This document shows, in pieces, positions 25,436 to 34,763 of a DNA stretch of 64,000 bases. Both the position numbers and the translations under genes were made by a program. A model generated the notes under the pieces. That model had not been told where the DNA came from, ran no database searches, and was given only the letters and a program-made list of their open reading frames with translations. Where the stretch lies: NCBI RefSeq assembly GCF_001015055.1, contig NZ_BBWZ01000016.1, positions 21,673-85,672 of the forward strand, written 5' to 3'. This DNA comes from Aneurinibacillus tyrosinisolvens (lineage in GTDB: Bacteria > Bacillota > Bacilli > Aneurinibacillales > Aneurinibacillaceae). Position 1 is the first letter of the stretch, and every line of letters begins with the position of its first letter.

Positions 25436-26622
25436 AAACAAGGCAAATCCGTACGATCGTTCAAAAAGAACTCAAAGACTTATTCCGCGATCGCAAAACA
25501 TGGATTACTACATTATTTATCCCCGTTCTGTTCATTCCGCTCCTTTTCTTTATTATGGCGTTTACAATGTCGAGGGCAAACGAGGAGGCTCGCAATTACG
25601 TGCCGATTAGCGTTCAGGATGAGGCGGGACAGGTGAAGGGGTGGCTTGCTTCGACAGGTAATTTCATAATAAAAACGGGGATTCCGGATGTGAAGAAAGC
25701 TATTCAAGAAGGGGAAATTCGGGGAGCCGTGCTTGTTGATTCACATTATTACGAGAAGGCGGCAGGAAAACAGCCCGTTTCGGTTACCCTGCTCTATGAT
25801 TCGGCGGACAATAAATCACAGATTGCAAGCTCGCTTCTTAAAGAACAGTTGGATAAAATGAACGGGCAGCTGCTGGCAAAACGATTGGAAGACTTAAAAA
25901 TATCCAGTGAGGTGCTGACCCCGCTGGATACGAAACAGGTAAGCGTGGCAACAGATAAGCAGATGTCGGGTTCGTTTCTGTCGCTCCTGATTCCCCTCAT
26001 GCTCGTGATGTCGGTTGTTTCCGGAGGGGTGCCGGCAGCAACGGATATCATTGCAGGTGAGAAGGAGCGGGGAACGCTTGAGGCGCTGCTTACTACACCG
26101 GTTGGCAGCCGTTCCATCCTGGCGGGCAAATTAATCGTTGTTACCATTATGGGGTGCGTAAGCGCCGTTGCTTCCCTTACCACACTGCTCTTTACGATGG
26201 GGAAGCTGCCGTCTCTGGTGGCGGGAGATGCGCCGCTTTCGCTGGAAATGCCGGGGCCTTCTGTCATTTTGTTTGTTTTCTTGTTAATGATTCTTCTCTC
26301 AGGGATGTTCGCAGGACTGGAAATTACACTCAGTACGTTTGCGAAAAGCTTCAAAGAAGCTCAAACGTATATGTCTCCCTTAATTATCGTTGCCATGGTG
26401 CCCGCTTACCTGATGATGCAGACAGGGGCCAAGGATATTCCGCTCCTTTATTTCTACCTGCCTATTTTCAATGTGATATCGATTATGAAAGAATTGTTTT
26501 ACGGAGTGACTAACGGAGGCCATATGCTCACCGTAGTGGGCACATCTCTCGCCTATATGGCTGTCGCTATTTTTATTGCGTCTTCCTTTTTCCGTAAGGA
26601 ATCTCTTATTTTTCGCTCATGA
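25432..26622 (+). CDS. natB: ABC transporter permease, NatB type
   Basis: 396 residues: one N-terminal membrane helix (about 22-45), an extracytoplasmic domain of about 130 residues and five helices in the C-terminal half. The middle motif AATDIIAGEKERGTLEALLTT is the signature of ABC-2 type permeases of the NatB group. Its ATG overlaps the stop of natA (ATGA), so the two are translated together. It forms the membrane pore of the exporter. Confidence 0.87.
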   Translation: MKTRQIRTIVQKELKDLFRDRKTWITTLFIPVLFIPLLFFIMAFTMSRANEEARNYVPISVQDEAGQVKGWLASTGNFIIKTGIPDVKKAIQEGEIRGAVLVDSHYYEKAAGKQPVSVTLLYDSADNKSQIASSLLKEQLDKMNGQLLAKRLEDLKISSEVLTPLDTKQVSVATDKQMSGSFLSLLIPLMLVMSVVSGGVPAATDIIAGEKERGTLEALLTTPVGSRSILAGKLIVVTIMGCVSAVASLTTLLFTMGKLPSLVAGDAPLSLEMPGPSVILFVFLLMILLSGMFAGLEITLSTFAKSFKEAQTYMSPLIIVAMVPAYLMMQTGAKDIPLLYFYLPIFNVISIMKELFYGVTNGGHMLTVVGTSLAYMAVAIFIASSFFRKESLIFRS

Positions 26623-26626
26623 ATAA

Positions 26627-26673
26627 GAAAACCGCGTTTCTCCCATGTGATTCCGAGAGGGAGGAGCGCGGTT
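26627..26673. terminator. Inverted repeat, terminator
   Basis: AACCGCG and CGCGGTT (26630-26673) enclose a second arm TCTCCC with GGGAGG. The T-rich side faces the minus strand, so it mainly ends the small gene at 26685-26879. Confidence 0.6.
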
Positions 26674-26684
26674 ATTATCCTTGA

Positions 26685-26879
26685 TTATTCCGGTTCGTTT
26701 TTGTTTGCAGGAATAAACCAGCAGCCCAGTGGAGTTCTATCCACGTGAACGTCAAGGTTTTCTTCTCTAATGTACTTCTCTATGAGTTCAATAACTTCTG
26801 ATGTTTCCGAGAAGGCGGAAAAACCATTTTTTAATTTCTCAACTTTGGCGCGTGCCATTTCTCTTCGACTGATGACCAT
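26685..26879 (-). CDS. Hypothetical protein, 64 residues
   Basis: A short soluble protein beginning MVISRREMARAKVEKLKNG behind a strong GGAGGA site seven bases upstream of ATG 26879. It is predicted helical in the first half and strand-rich at the end (VDRTPLGCWFIPA). I do not recognise a family. A longer frame from 26957 lacks a ribosome-binding site. From 26880 to 27046 I see nothing further. Confidence 0.6.
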   Translation of the reverse strand: MVISRREMARAKVEKLKNGFSAFSETSEVIELIEKYIREENLDVHVDRTPLGCWFIPANKNEPE

Positions 26880-27046
26880 GATAAAATTCCTCCTTCTAGC
26901 ATTCAGTGACTGCAGTTCTTCCAGGGAAAAAAAACCACGGAATCGTATAAAGTTCACCGGCAGTATCTTAACTATGATTTAATTTTACAAGAATTTTGTG
27001 AATTTGACGAGAGTCCAATCGTCCGTGTCACATAATTGTAGGATCA

Positions 27047-27529
27047 TTATTTGTCTTTTTCCACATTCACATACAGTTGGAGGGCCGGTGCAATAATAAG
27101 GATTTTAGGGCGAACAACATAGGTTTGATTCTCAATTTTGTATTTTCGATCTGTTATTATCATAATAAGGCCCGCATGAAAGTCGGCCACATACTCTACC
27201 GGGCGCCCTTTCAAAAAGATAAGATCACGTGCCATCTTCTTTTCAATTTCAGCCTCAATAAACCCGTTCGGTGCAGTAATGTGCAGTTTTATTTCTTTTA
27301 CCACTGTTTTTTGTTTTTGAACCATCTTTTTTTCCAAGTCTTTCAGAAGGATGTTTTCTTCTACGTAATGAACGTTCTCTGATTCAAGCTTGCGGATTTT
27401 AAGGTGGAGCATGTCCAGTTGACCCCCAAGCAGAACAAGAAAAACAGAAGCGCCAATAATCATTCCGAAAATAAATACAATAATAAAGCGGATATGGCGA
27501 TACCAATAACGGCTGGATGGAACACGCAT
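27047..27529 (-). CDS. ytrI: Sporulation membrane protein YtrI
   Basis: 160 residues: basic N-terminus, one membrane helix (about 13-35), a coiled-coil stretch (about 38-75) and a C-terminal domain facing the other side of the membrane. It matches YtrI in layout and position upstream of dnaE, where it is the second gene of the ytrHI operon expressed in the mother cell. The precise role in spore formation is not settled. Its ATG overlaps or abuts the end of ytrH. Confidence 0.85.
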   Translation of the reverse strand: MRVPSSRYWYRHIRFIIVFIFGMIIGASVFLVLLGGQLDMLHLKIRKLESENVHYVEENILLKDLEKKMVQKQKTVVKEIKLHITAPNGFIEAEIEKKMARDLIFLKGRPVEYVADFHAGLIMIITDRKYKIENQTYVVRPKILIIAPALQLYVNVEKDK

Positions 27530-27870
27530 TACTTATCTCCCTGGACAAGCCACTGCACCATCAGCGCACTTGTATGAGCGCCCATGAACGCGCTGATGAT
27601 AAAAATAATTTGTTTAATAATGGGGGAAATATCACCTTCATTAAACACTCGTTCGATTTGCATAAATGAATCGAATGTTCCTCCAAGTGCACCTGCAAGT
27701 CCCCATATTTTTAATTGCGCAGCGAGCGAGTCCATTCTTAGAAAAGGGGGCTGTTTGGTTAAAAAAGCCGCAATTCCCCCGAGCAAGGAGCCACCCAGCA
27801 CAATACCAAACGCAACAAAGAAATAAGTCGCCATATCAATGATAAGCTTTGCCAGCATAATCCTGCTCAC
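27529..27870 (-). CDS. ytrH: Sporulation membrane protein YtrH
   Basis: 113 residues with three hydrophobic segments, resembling YtrH (GSLLGGIAAFL, WGLAGALGGTFDSF and AFMGAHTSALM). It is the first gene of the divergent ytrHI operon beside dnaE, as in B. subtilis, and is preceded by a sigma-E-like promoter. Located in the mother-cell membrane; needed for efficient sporulation in the model organism. Confidence 0.87.
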   Translation of the reverse strand: MSRIMLAKLIIDMATYFFVAFGIVLGGSLLGGIAAFLTKQPPFLRMDSLAAQLKIWGLAGALGGTFDSFMQIERVFNEGDISPIIKQIIFIISAFMGAHTSALMVQWLVQGDK

Positions 27871-27906
27871 TTATATCCCAGCTTTCTTTTAAAAGTAGTA
27901 TCTATA

Positions 27907-27936
27907 ATATGTATGGGGACAAGGGACGAATTATGA
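27907..27936 (-). promoter_or_regulatory. Sigma-E-like promoter of ytrHI
   Basis: Minus strand TCATAAT (27936-27930), 14-base spacer, CATACATAT (27915-27907). Both elements agree well with the sigma-E consensus, and the start would be near 27900, about 30 bases upstream of ytrH. Confidence 0.65.
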
Positions 27937-28008
27937 AAGAGAACATGCGATCTTATACACGGCATATCGTATAATAAAGAGTAACAGCAATAAAGGGGGA
28001 GTCGAAAT

Positions 28009-31000
28009 ATGGACGCACCATTTGTCCATCTTCATGTACATAGTGAATACAGTTTGCTCGACAGCACTGCGCGCATTCGGCCACTGGTAAAAAGAGCGGC
28101 TGAACTGGGGATGAAAGCCATTGCCCTCACTGATGCATGCGTCATGTATGGAACGATTCCTTTCTATAAAGCCTGCCATGAAGAGGGAATCCAGCCGATT
28201 ATCGGAGCGGAATTGCATATAGTGAACAGCAATGCGACCGGGAAGGACAAGGCAAAAGACAGGCTTATATTTTCCCTGGTTCTCCTTGCAGAAACAATGG
28301 AAGGGTATCAGAACTTGATGAGACTTGTTTCCAGAGCCCAGCTTAACGGAAGCCATACACCATTCGTTACAAAAAACGAACTGGCCGAGTTTTCGCAGGG
28401 GATCATTGCCCTTAGTGGAGGGCAGGATGGGGAAATCGGACACCTCCTCCGGGAAGGACGTACGGAGGAAGCGGTTCAAGCCGCGAATTTATACGGGCAG
28501 CTATTTGGACAGGGCAATTTCTTTCTTGAGCTTCAGGATCACGAACAGGATGAGCAGAGGGTTATCAATCAGCGGACGGCAGTCTTAAGCAGGGAAACAA
28601 GCATTCCGCTGGTCGCTGCAAACGATGTCCATTACATAGAAAAGCAAGAAGCGGATATCCATGACGTGCTGCTTTGTATTAGTCAGGGCAAGGCAATCGA
28701 TGATGCAGGCCGTGTCCGCTATAAGACGAAGGAGCATTATTTAAAGAGCCCGCAGGAGATGGAGGAACTGTTCGTTTTTCTGCCCGAGGCGCTTGAAAAT
28801 ACAGTCCGTATCGCTGAGCGGTGCCGCTTTGAACTTCCTCTCGGCACACCTGTTTTACCGCACTTTCCTTTACCCGAGGGCACAGATCCCGATAAATATT
28901 TGCGCCGGCTTTGTTATGACGGGTTGGACTATCGCTACGGACAGTACGCAGACGGGGTGAAGGAGCGCCTTGATTATGAGTTAGGCGTCATTAAAAATAT
29001 GGGATTCTCGGATTACTTCCTTATCGTATGGGATTTTATCCGCCATGCGAAACAGCAGGGGATTGCTGTAGGCCCGGGGAGGGGATCGGCCGCAGGCAGC
29101 CTTGTCGCCTATGCCCTGCAGATTACGGATATTGACCCGGTTAAATACAATCTTTTGTTTGAGCGGTTCCTCAACCCGGAACGGGTAAGCATGCCGGATA
29201 TTGACGTAGATTTTAGCTACGACAGGCGGGATGAGGTCATTGCGTACGTTGTAAACAAGTACGGCACAGATCGGGTAGCGCAAATCATTACATTTGGAAC
29301 GATGGCAGCCCGGGCTGCTGTCAGGGACGTAGGCCGTGTCTTAGGAGTATCTCCACAGACCGTTGACCGGGTGGCGAAAATGATTCCTTCCGAACCGGGA
29401 ATTACGCTGGAAAAAGCGGTACGGAAAAACACGCAATTGCAGCAGGCGGTGGAAGAAAGTCCTCAGGTGGAGAAACTGATGCAGCTGGCCCGCGCAGTGG
29501 AAGGGCTGCCGCGGCATGCTTCCACGCATGCCGCGGGTGTGATTATTTCCCGGGAACCGCTGACCCACTATGTGCCCCTCCAGCAAGGCCATGAAAATCA
29601 TGCGCTTACCCAGTATTCGATGGAGTCGCTTGAGGATGTCGGATTATTGAAGATGGATTTTCTCGGACTGCGCAATCTAACGCTTCTTGAGTATGCTGTG
29701 CGAATGATTGAGGAGCAGGAAGGAAAACGGATTGATTTATCGCGGCTTCCGCTTGATGACGAGCGGACGTACCGGATGCTCGCCGATGCCGACACGTCCG
29801 GTGTATTTCAGTTGGAATCATCGGGTATGCGCCATGTTCTCCGGGAGGTGAGACCATCCGGATTTGAGGACATTGTCGCCGTGCTCGCTCTTTTCCGGCC
29901 AGGGCCGATGGAGTTCATTCCTGAATTCGCAGCCACCAAACACGGAAAAAAACAAATTACCTATTTTCATCCGGTTTTAGAGCCCATTCTTAAGGATACG
30001 TACGGCTTTATTCTGTACCAGGAGCAAATTATGCAAATTGCCTCCAGCGTAGCCGGGTTTACGCTCGGGGAGGCGGATATTCTGCGCCGCGCGGTTTCTA
30101 AGAAGAAAAAGGAGCTGCTTCAGGAGCAGCGGGATAAGTTCGTAGCAGGCTCGCTCCGCCAGGGCTATGATGCAGCTCTCTCCAACCGGCTGTATGATTT
30201 AATCGTCCGCTTCGCAGACTATGGATTCAACCGGAGCCACAGCGCTGCTTACGGATTGATTGCGTATCAAATGGCGTATCTTAAAGCGAACCACCCTGTG
30301 CCTTTTATGGCTTCTTTGCTTGCGATATCGCAGGGAAGCATAGACAAAACAGCGGAATACGTGGAAGAATGCAAACGACGCTCCATCCCGGTTCTGCCCC
30401 CTGATGTGAACTGCAGCAGCGCTCACTTTACAGTGGAAGGCGACTCCATCCGTTTCGGCCTTGGTGCCATTAAGAATGTAGGAGTACAAGCAGTCCGGGC
30501 CATAGTGGAGGAGAGAAGAAGGAAGCCTTTTAAGGATTTGTATGATTTCTGTCTGCGCATTGATCAGCGAATATGTAATAAACGGGTGCTGGAAGCCTTG
30601 GTTTTAAGCGGGGCGATGGATTCCTTCCCCGGGCACCGTGCGGCTTTTCTGGCCGGGCTCGACGAAGCTCTGTCATGGAGCCAGAAAATGCGCAGTGAGA
30701 AAGAGCAAAGCCAGCTGGGGCTGTTTGGAGAGAATCAGGAAGGGGCAAATTCGGCACCGGTGCTGTCTTCGGCAGTCCAGCCCTTCCAGCAGAAGGAAAT
30801 GCTTGAACAGGAAAGAGATCTGCTCGGGTTTCATCTTTCAGGGCATCCGATGGATGAATATGCGCAATTGTGCAGGCATCCTTCCGTTACCCCACTGCAC
30901 CGGCTTGGTGAGATGAAGGACAAACAGGACGTCCGCCTGATCGGGATGGTAAGCGCCGTGCGGAGCATATCCACAAAAAAAGGGCAGCCCATGGCCTTTG

Positions 31001-31446
31001 TTCAGCTTGAAGATAAAATGTCAAATAGGGAAATTGTCGTCTTCCCCGGGGTGTACGGCCAGGCGGCGCATCTCTTGAAAAAAGGCCGGCTGCTGGTGAT
31101 TGAAGGGAAAGCCGATTGCCAGGGTGAGGATGTAAAATGCATCGCAGACCGTATAAAAGATATCAATGAACTGAAGCCTCTGCCAGTGGAAGAAGGAAGC
31201 AGCGGTTCGCGAAGGAACGTATTTATAAAAATCGAGAAAAGAATCGAGGAGAACAGCCGCCAATTAGGCGTTCTGCAGAACATCCTGTTACGCGCGCCTG
31301 GAGTATGCCCGGTTATCCTTTACTATGCTTCAAAAAAACAATACGTAAGGCTGTCTGCAGATCATTCTATTGAGCCAAATGCTGAAATGGTGAGAAAGAT
31401 TGAGGAAATAGTTGGTAGTGGTCAGATAATTGTGAAAAATTTATAA
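28009..31446 (+). CDS. dnaE: DNA polymerase III alpha subunit DnaE
   Basis: 1145 residues, a C-family replicative polymerase; in Firmicutes DnaE extends primers before PolC takes over. Domains in order: PHP (about 1-220, starting HLHVHSEYS), palm with GPGRGSAAGSLVAY (about 352-365) and the two catalytic Asp of PDIDVDF (about 394-400), third Asp in LLKMDFLGLRNL (about 549), helix-hairpin-helix region (about 780-860, after FNRSHSAAYG) and a C-terminal OB fold (about 955-1035). ATG 28009 follows GGGGGAG. A -10 TATAAT lies at about 27970. The length is slightly above that of B. subtilis DnaE. Confidence 0.96.
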   Translation: MDAPFVHLHVHSEYSLLDSTARIRPLVKRAAELGMKAIALTDACVMYGTIPFYKACHEEGIQPIIGAELHIVNSNATGKDKAKDRLIFSLVLLAETMEGYQNLMRLVSRAQLNGSHTPFVTKNELAEFSQGIIALSGGQDGEIGHLLREGRTEEAVQAANLYGQLFGQGNFFLELQDHEQDEQRVINQRTAVLSRETSIPLVAANDVHYIEKQEADIHDVLLCISQGKAIDDAGRVRYKTKEHYLKSPQEMEELFVFLPEALENTVRIAERCRFELPLGTPVLPHFPLPEGTDPDKYLRRLCYDGLDYRYGQYADGVKERLDYELGVIKNMGFSDYFLIVWDFIRHAKQQGIAVGPGRGSAAGSLVAYALQITDIDPVKYNLLFERFLNPERVSMPDIDVDFSYDRRDEVIAYVVNKYGTDRVAQIITFGTMAARAAVRDVGRVLGVSPQTVDRVAKMIPSEPGITLEKAVRKNTQLQQAVEESPQVEKLMQLARAVEGLPRHASTHAAGVIISREPLTHYVPLQQGHENHALTQYSMESLEDVGLLKMDFLGLRNLTLLEYAVRMIEEQEGKRIDLSRLPLDDERTYRMLADADTSGVFQLESSGMRHVLREVRPSGFEDIVAVLALFRPGPMEFIPEFAATKHGKKQITYFHPVLEPILKDTYGFILYQEQIMQIASSVAGFTLGEADILRRAVSKKKKELLQEQRDKFVAGSLRQGYDAALSNRLYDLIVRFADYGFNRSHSAAYGLIAYQMAYLKANHPVPFMASLLAISQGSIDKTAEYVEECKRRSIPVLPPDVNCSSAHFTVEGDSIRFGLGAIKNVGVQAVRAIVEERRRKPFKDLYDFCLRIDQRICNKRVLEALVLSGAMDSFPGHRAAFLAGLDEALSWSQKMRSEKEQSQLGLFGENQEGANSAPVLSSAVQPFQQKEMLEQERDLLGFHLSGHPMDEYAQLCRHPSVTPLHRLGEMKDKQDVRLIGMVSAVRSISTKKGQPMAFVQLEDKMSNREIVVFPGVYGQAAHLLKKGRLLVIEGKADCQGEDVKCIADRIKDINELKPLPVEEGSSGSRRNVFIKIEKRIEENSRQLGVLQNILLRAPGVCPVILYYASKKQYVRLSADHSIEPNAEMVRKIEEIVGSGQIIVKNL

Positions 31447-31486
31447 AATTCAGCGCTGTAAGCCGGTAAATAAAACACTCACGTTG

Positions 31487-31545
31487 TTTACACACCTTCC
31501 ACTTCTGGTATAATGGGATAATAATGAAGAAGTGGTCAGACCACT
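31487..31545 (+). promoter_or_regulatory. ytsJ promoter with GntR-type operator
   Basis: TTTACA (31487-31492), 16-base spacer and TATAAT (31509-31514) form the promoter. The perfect palindrome AGTGGTCAGACCACT (31531-31545) begins about ten bases after the start site. It fits the core TnGTnnnACnA of FCD-type GntR regulators, and such a regulator is encoded just after ytsJ. Binding there would block elongation or initiation. Confidence 0.7.
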
Positions 31546-31588
31546 AGAAGAAAATCGGAGTCCTAAATCAAAAAAGGAGTGGTAAGAA

Positions 31589-32821
31589 GTGCCGAAGCTG
31601 CGTGAGGAAGCTCTCAAACTGCATAAAGAAAATCAGGGGAAAATTCGCATCGAGTCAAAGGTCCCTCTTAATAGCGCAAAAGATTTAAGCCTGGCGTATT
31701 CTCCGGGGGTTGCCGAACCTTGCAAAGATATTTTTGATAACCCTCAGAAGGTGTATGATTATACGGCCAAAGGAAATATGGTCGCCGTCGTTTCTGACGG
31801 TTCGGCTGTACTTGGGCTCGGCAATATTGGGCCGGAAGGAGCGCTCCCTGTTATGGAAGGGAAGGCTGTGTTGTTCAAATCTTTTGCGGGGGTGGATGCG
31901 TTTCCTATTTGCTTGCGCACGCAGGATCCGGAGGAGATTATCAGGACGGTGAAGTATTTAGAACCGACCTTCGGCGGGATCAATCTTGAAGACATTGCGG
32001 CTCCGAATTGTTTTGTAATTGAAGAAAGATTAAAGAAGGAATTAAACATCCCGGTATTCCATGATGACCAGCATGGAACAGCGATCGTTACGGCTGCAGG
32101 GCTGCTGAATGCATTAAAAATCGTAAACAAAGAGATGAAGGATATTTCAGTCGTGGCTAACGGTGCAGGAGCGGCGGGAATTGCGATTAGTAAGCTTTTG
32201 CTCTCCATGGGAGTGAAAGACGTCATTATGTGTGATTCAAAGGGAGCCATCTATGAAGGGCGTCCGTATGGGATGAACGCCATTAAAAACGAAATCGCCG
32301 TGATTACAAACCGGAAGAAGACGGAAGGCACTCTCGCACAGGTAATGCAGGGGGCGGACGTGTTTATCGGCGTATCCGTAGCCGGTTCCGTGACGCCGGA
32401 TATGATTCAGTCAATGAATGTGAACCCGATTATTTTTGCGATGGCCAATCCGGTACCTGAGATTATGCCGGAAGAGGCCATGCAGGCAGGCGCTGCCGTT
32501 ATCGGCACAGGGCGCTCGGATTTCCCGAACCAGGTTAACAATGTGCTTGCCTTCCCCGGGATTTTCCGCGGAGCATTGGAAGTAATGGCCACAGATATTA
32601 ACGAAGAGATGAAGCTGGCTGCTGTTCGTGCAATTGCAGGACTTATCGAGGAAGAAGAGCTGGCGCCTGACTATATCATTCCTTCTCCGTTTGACCCGCG
32701 CGTCGCTCCCCAGGTAGCGGAGGCGGTCGCAAAAGCGGCAATGGAGACCGGGGTTGCAAGAAGAGAAGTAAGCCCGGAGCAAATTAAGGAAACAATGAAG
32801 GCAGCACTTATCCAAGTTTAA
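31589..32821 (+). CDS. ytsJ: NADP-type malic enzyme YtsJ
   Basis: 410 residues. Converts malate to pyruvate and CO2 with NAD(P) reduction, linking the TCA cycle to pyruvate and supplying NADPH. N-terminal domain with SLAYSPGVAEPC (about 34-45) and catalytic residues around SDGSAVLGLGNIG (about 69-81), FHDDQHGTA (about 152-160) for metal binding, and the NAD(P) loop GAGAAGIAI (about 191-199). The single-domain length is that of bacterial YtsJ and lacks the phosphotransacetylase-like tail. GTG 31589 follows AAGGAGTGG. A palindromic operator lies in the leader; a terminator follows. Confidence 0.93.
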   Translation: MPKLREEALKLHKENQGKIRIESKVPLNSAKDLSLAYSPGVAEPCKDIFDNPQKVYDYTAKGNMVAVVSDGSAVLGLGNIGPEGALPVMEGKAVLFKSFAGVDAFPICLRTQDPEEIIRTVKYLEPTFGGINLEDIAAPNCFVIEERLKKELNIPVFHDDQHGTAIVTAAGLLNALKIVNKEMKDISVVANGAGAAGIAISKLLLSMGVKDVIMCDSKGAIYEGRPYGMNAIKNEIAVITNRKKTEGTLAQVMQGADVFIGVSVAGSVTPDMIQSMNVNPIIFAMANPVPEIMPEEAMQAGAAVIGTGRSDFPNQVNNVLAFPGIFRGALEVMATDINEEMKLAAVRAIAGLIEEEELAPDYIIPSPFDPRVAPQVAEAVAKAAMETGVARREVSPEQIKETMKAALIQV

Positions 32822-32835
32822 AGAGAAGAAAGAGA

Positions 32836-32863
32836 AGAAAGGGGGAATAATTCCCCCTTTCTT
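32836..32863 (+). terminator. Terminator of ytsJ
   Basis: AAAGGGGGAAT and ATTCCCCCTTT form a perfect stem followed by CTTTCC. Read-through into the regulator gene is still possible because the T run is short. Confidence 0.8.
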
Positions 32864-32927
32864 TCCTGTGTTTAGCACGTCGTTCAGCAGCAGACTGCTT
32901 TTCATTATACAAGCGAGTGTGATAAAA

Positions 32928-33590
32928 ATGTCTGAGCAACGCAAGGTATATCAGGAAATATTATTAGAGATCAACAGAATTATTAAAGAAGATGGGCTCA
33001 GGCCCGGGGATAAACTTCCTTCCGAACGTGAGCTTTCCGAACGCCTGCAAGCAGGCAGATCGTCTGTGCGGGAAGCGCTGCGTGCACTAGAACTGCTCGG
33101 CCTTATTACGACCCGAAGAGGAGAAGGCACATTTATTCAGCATTACCGCCACAATACGCTTATTGATTTAATCGGCGCCTATGTGTTAAAAGATTTTAAG
33201 ACAAGGAAAGATCTTGTGGAAATGAGGAAAATACTGGAGATTGATGCGGTTCGCCTTGCATGCAGGAGGGGAAGTGAAAAATATTTTGCGGAGATGGAGA
33301 GAATTATTCATATGGCCGAACAAACCATTCGGGATGGCAAGATTCCAACGGAAGAAGATTACTTATTCCACCGGATGATTTGCCGCTCCAGCCGCAATTC
33401 TGTGCTTCACCGGATCTGGGTGCCGCTTGTTGAGTATAGCAAGTCCGTTCGTGAGCAGTCCTTATCAAGAGATGGAAGAGCGGAAGAAGCCCTTGAGGAA
33501 CATCGGCTAATTCTGGAGGCAATGCGCGCGGGGAATGAGGAGGAAGCAGTAGATTACATGGCTCGCCACCTGGAGAACAGTATTCTATAG
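32928..33590 (+). CDS. GntR-family regulator, FadR/FCD subgroup
   Basis: 220 residues. N-terminal winged helix (about 5-70) with LPSERELSERLQAGRSSVREAL, the typical GntR recognition region, and an alpha-helical FCD domain (about 80-215), where conserved Asp and His residues bind a metal and a small carboxylate. It probably responds to malate, acyl-CoA or another carboxylic acid. Its likely target is the palindrome in the ytsJ leader, and possibly accDA downstream. I chose ATG 32928; the ribosome-binding site is weak and GTG 32919 is an alternative. Confidence 0.85.
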   Translation: MSEQRKVYQEILLEINRIIKEDGLRPGDKLPSERELSERLQAGRSSVREALRALELLGLITTRRGEGTFIQHYRHNTLIDLIGAYVLKDFKTRKDLVEMRKILEIDAVRLACRRGSEKYFAEMERIIHMAEQTIRDGKIPTEEDYLFHRMICRSSRNSVLHRIWVPLVEYSKSVREQSLSRDGRAEEALEEHRLILEAMRAGNEEEAVDYMARHLENSIL

Positions 33591-33680
33591 TAAGCGAAAG
33601 AAAATCTAATTAGGCATATGTGGGGTATAGGGTTTAGAATAGTAAGCAGCAACATATATTTTGAAGGAGGATGAGCCGGG

Positions 33681-33863
33681 ATGTGGACGGTCATCTACAT
33701 TGCTCCGAGCGCAAAAATGGCTGAAAAAATACAGGATAAATTAACCGTGGAAGGCTTCCTCGTAAAAATTCGCCAGGCCGGTTTATCCAAACAGTTTGAA
33801 ATTCTTGTTCCTGAAGGGGAGCTTGAAGAAATACAGGAAGTATTAAATTCTATTCTTCATTAG
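33681..33863 (+). CDS. Small DUF2007-like protein upstream of accD
   Basis: 60 residues, one alpha/beta sandwich: WTVIYIAPSAKMAEKIQDKL followed by an EGFLVKIRQ strand and a terminal helix. The pattern fits DUF2007-type putative signal-transducing domains. AAGGAGGATG precedes the ATG. It ends 24 bases before accD and is probably the first gene of the accDA operon. Function unknown. Confidence 0.7.
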   Translation: MWTVIYIAPSAKMAEKIQDKLTVEGFLVKIRQAGLSKQFEILVPEGELEEIQEVLNSILH

Positions 33864-33887
33864 GTGCCTTAAGAGAGGTGTTTGTTT

Positions 33888-34763
33888 TTGTTAAAGGACA
33901 TTTTTTATAAAAAGCGCCGGTACGCGACTATCCCAACGGGGCAGGTTCAAGAACCGCGCACGGAAAAGAAAGAAGTTCCCGAAGGGCTGATGATAAAATG
34001 CGCTCAATGCGGAACGATCACTTACGCAAAGGAACTTGAAAAAAACCAAAAAGTTTGCCAGGGGTGCGGGTATCATTTTGCCATGACGGCTTTTGAACGG
34101 ATCGCGATTACCCTCGATGACGGACATTTTTATGAGTACGATGCTGACTTGCTGTCGGAGGATCCGCTGAACTTTCCAGATTACACAAGCAAGCTGGAAA
34201 AGGATATGGAAAAGTCAGGCCTGTCTGAAGCGGTTGTGACAGGGGAGGGAACGATTAAAGGATTTCCTGTCGTCATTGGGGTTATGGACCCTCGTTTCCG
34301 CATGGGAAGCATGGGATCCGTTGTCGGTGAAAAAATCGCCCGGGCCATTGAACAGGCGATAGAAAAACGATATCCGTTTATTCTTTTTTCTGCATCGGGG
34401 GGTGCCCGGATGCAGGAGGGCGTGCTAAGCTTGATGCAGATGGCAAAGACAAGCGCAGCCCTTGCTAAGTTGAGCGCAGCCGGCGGATTATATGTTTCTA
34501 TTATGACAAATCCTACAACAGGGGGCGTCTCGGCAAGCTTTGCCTCATTGGGCGATTATAATTTTGCCGAGCCGGGGGCGCTCATCGGGTTCGCCGGGCG
34601 GCGGATTATTGAACAGACCATTCGCCAGGAGCTGCCCGAAGATTTTCAGACGGCAGAATTTCTTCTCAAAAATGGCCAGCTTGATAAGGTAATCCCTCGT
34701 AAAGAATTGCGTGACGTTCTTGGAAAACTTCTTGATATGCATGCAGTAAGGAGGGAAAAGTAG
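33888..34763 (+). CDS. accD: Acetyl-CoA carboxylase carboxyltransferase subunit beta
   Basis: 291 residues. Forms with AccA the alpha2beta2 carboxyltransferase that moves CO2 from biotin to acetyl-CoA, giving malonyl-CoA for fatty acid synthesis. The N-terminal zinc finger is CAQC and CQGC (about 33-55). The crotonase-like core has [11 protein letters not shown] (about 165-175) and [13 protein letters not shown] (about 204-216). I take TTG 33888, since MLKDIF is the usual beginning and GAGGTG is seven bases upstream; TTG 33882 is an alternative. accA starts directly after its stop codon. Confidence 0.93.
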   Translation: MLKDIFYKKRRYATIPTGQVQEPRTEKKEVPEGLMIKCAQCGTITYAKELEKNQKVCQGCGYHFAMTAFERIAITLDDGHFYEYDADLLSEDPLNFPDYTSKLEKDMEKSGLSEAVVTGEGTIKGFPVVIGVMDPRFRMGSMGSVVGEKIARAIEQAIEKRYPFILFSASGGARMQEGVLSLMQMAKTSAALAKLSAAGGLYVSIMTNPTTGGVSASFASLGDYNFAEPGALIGFAGRRIIEQTIRQELPEDFQTAEFLLKNGQLDKVIPRKELRDVLGKLLDMHAVRREK

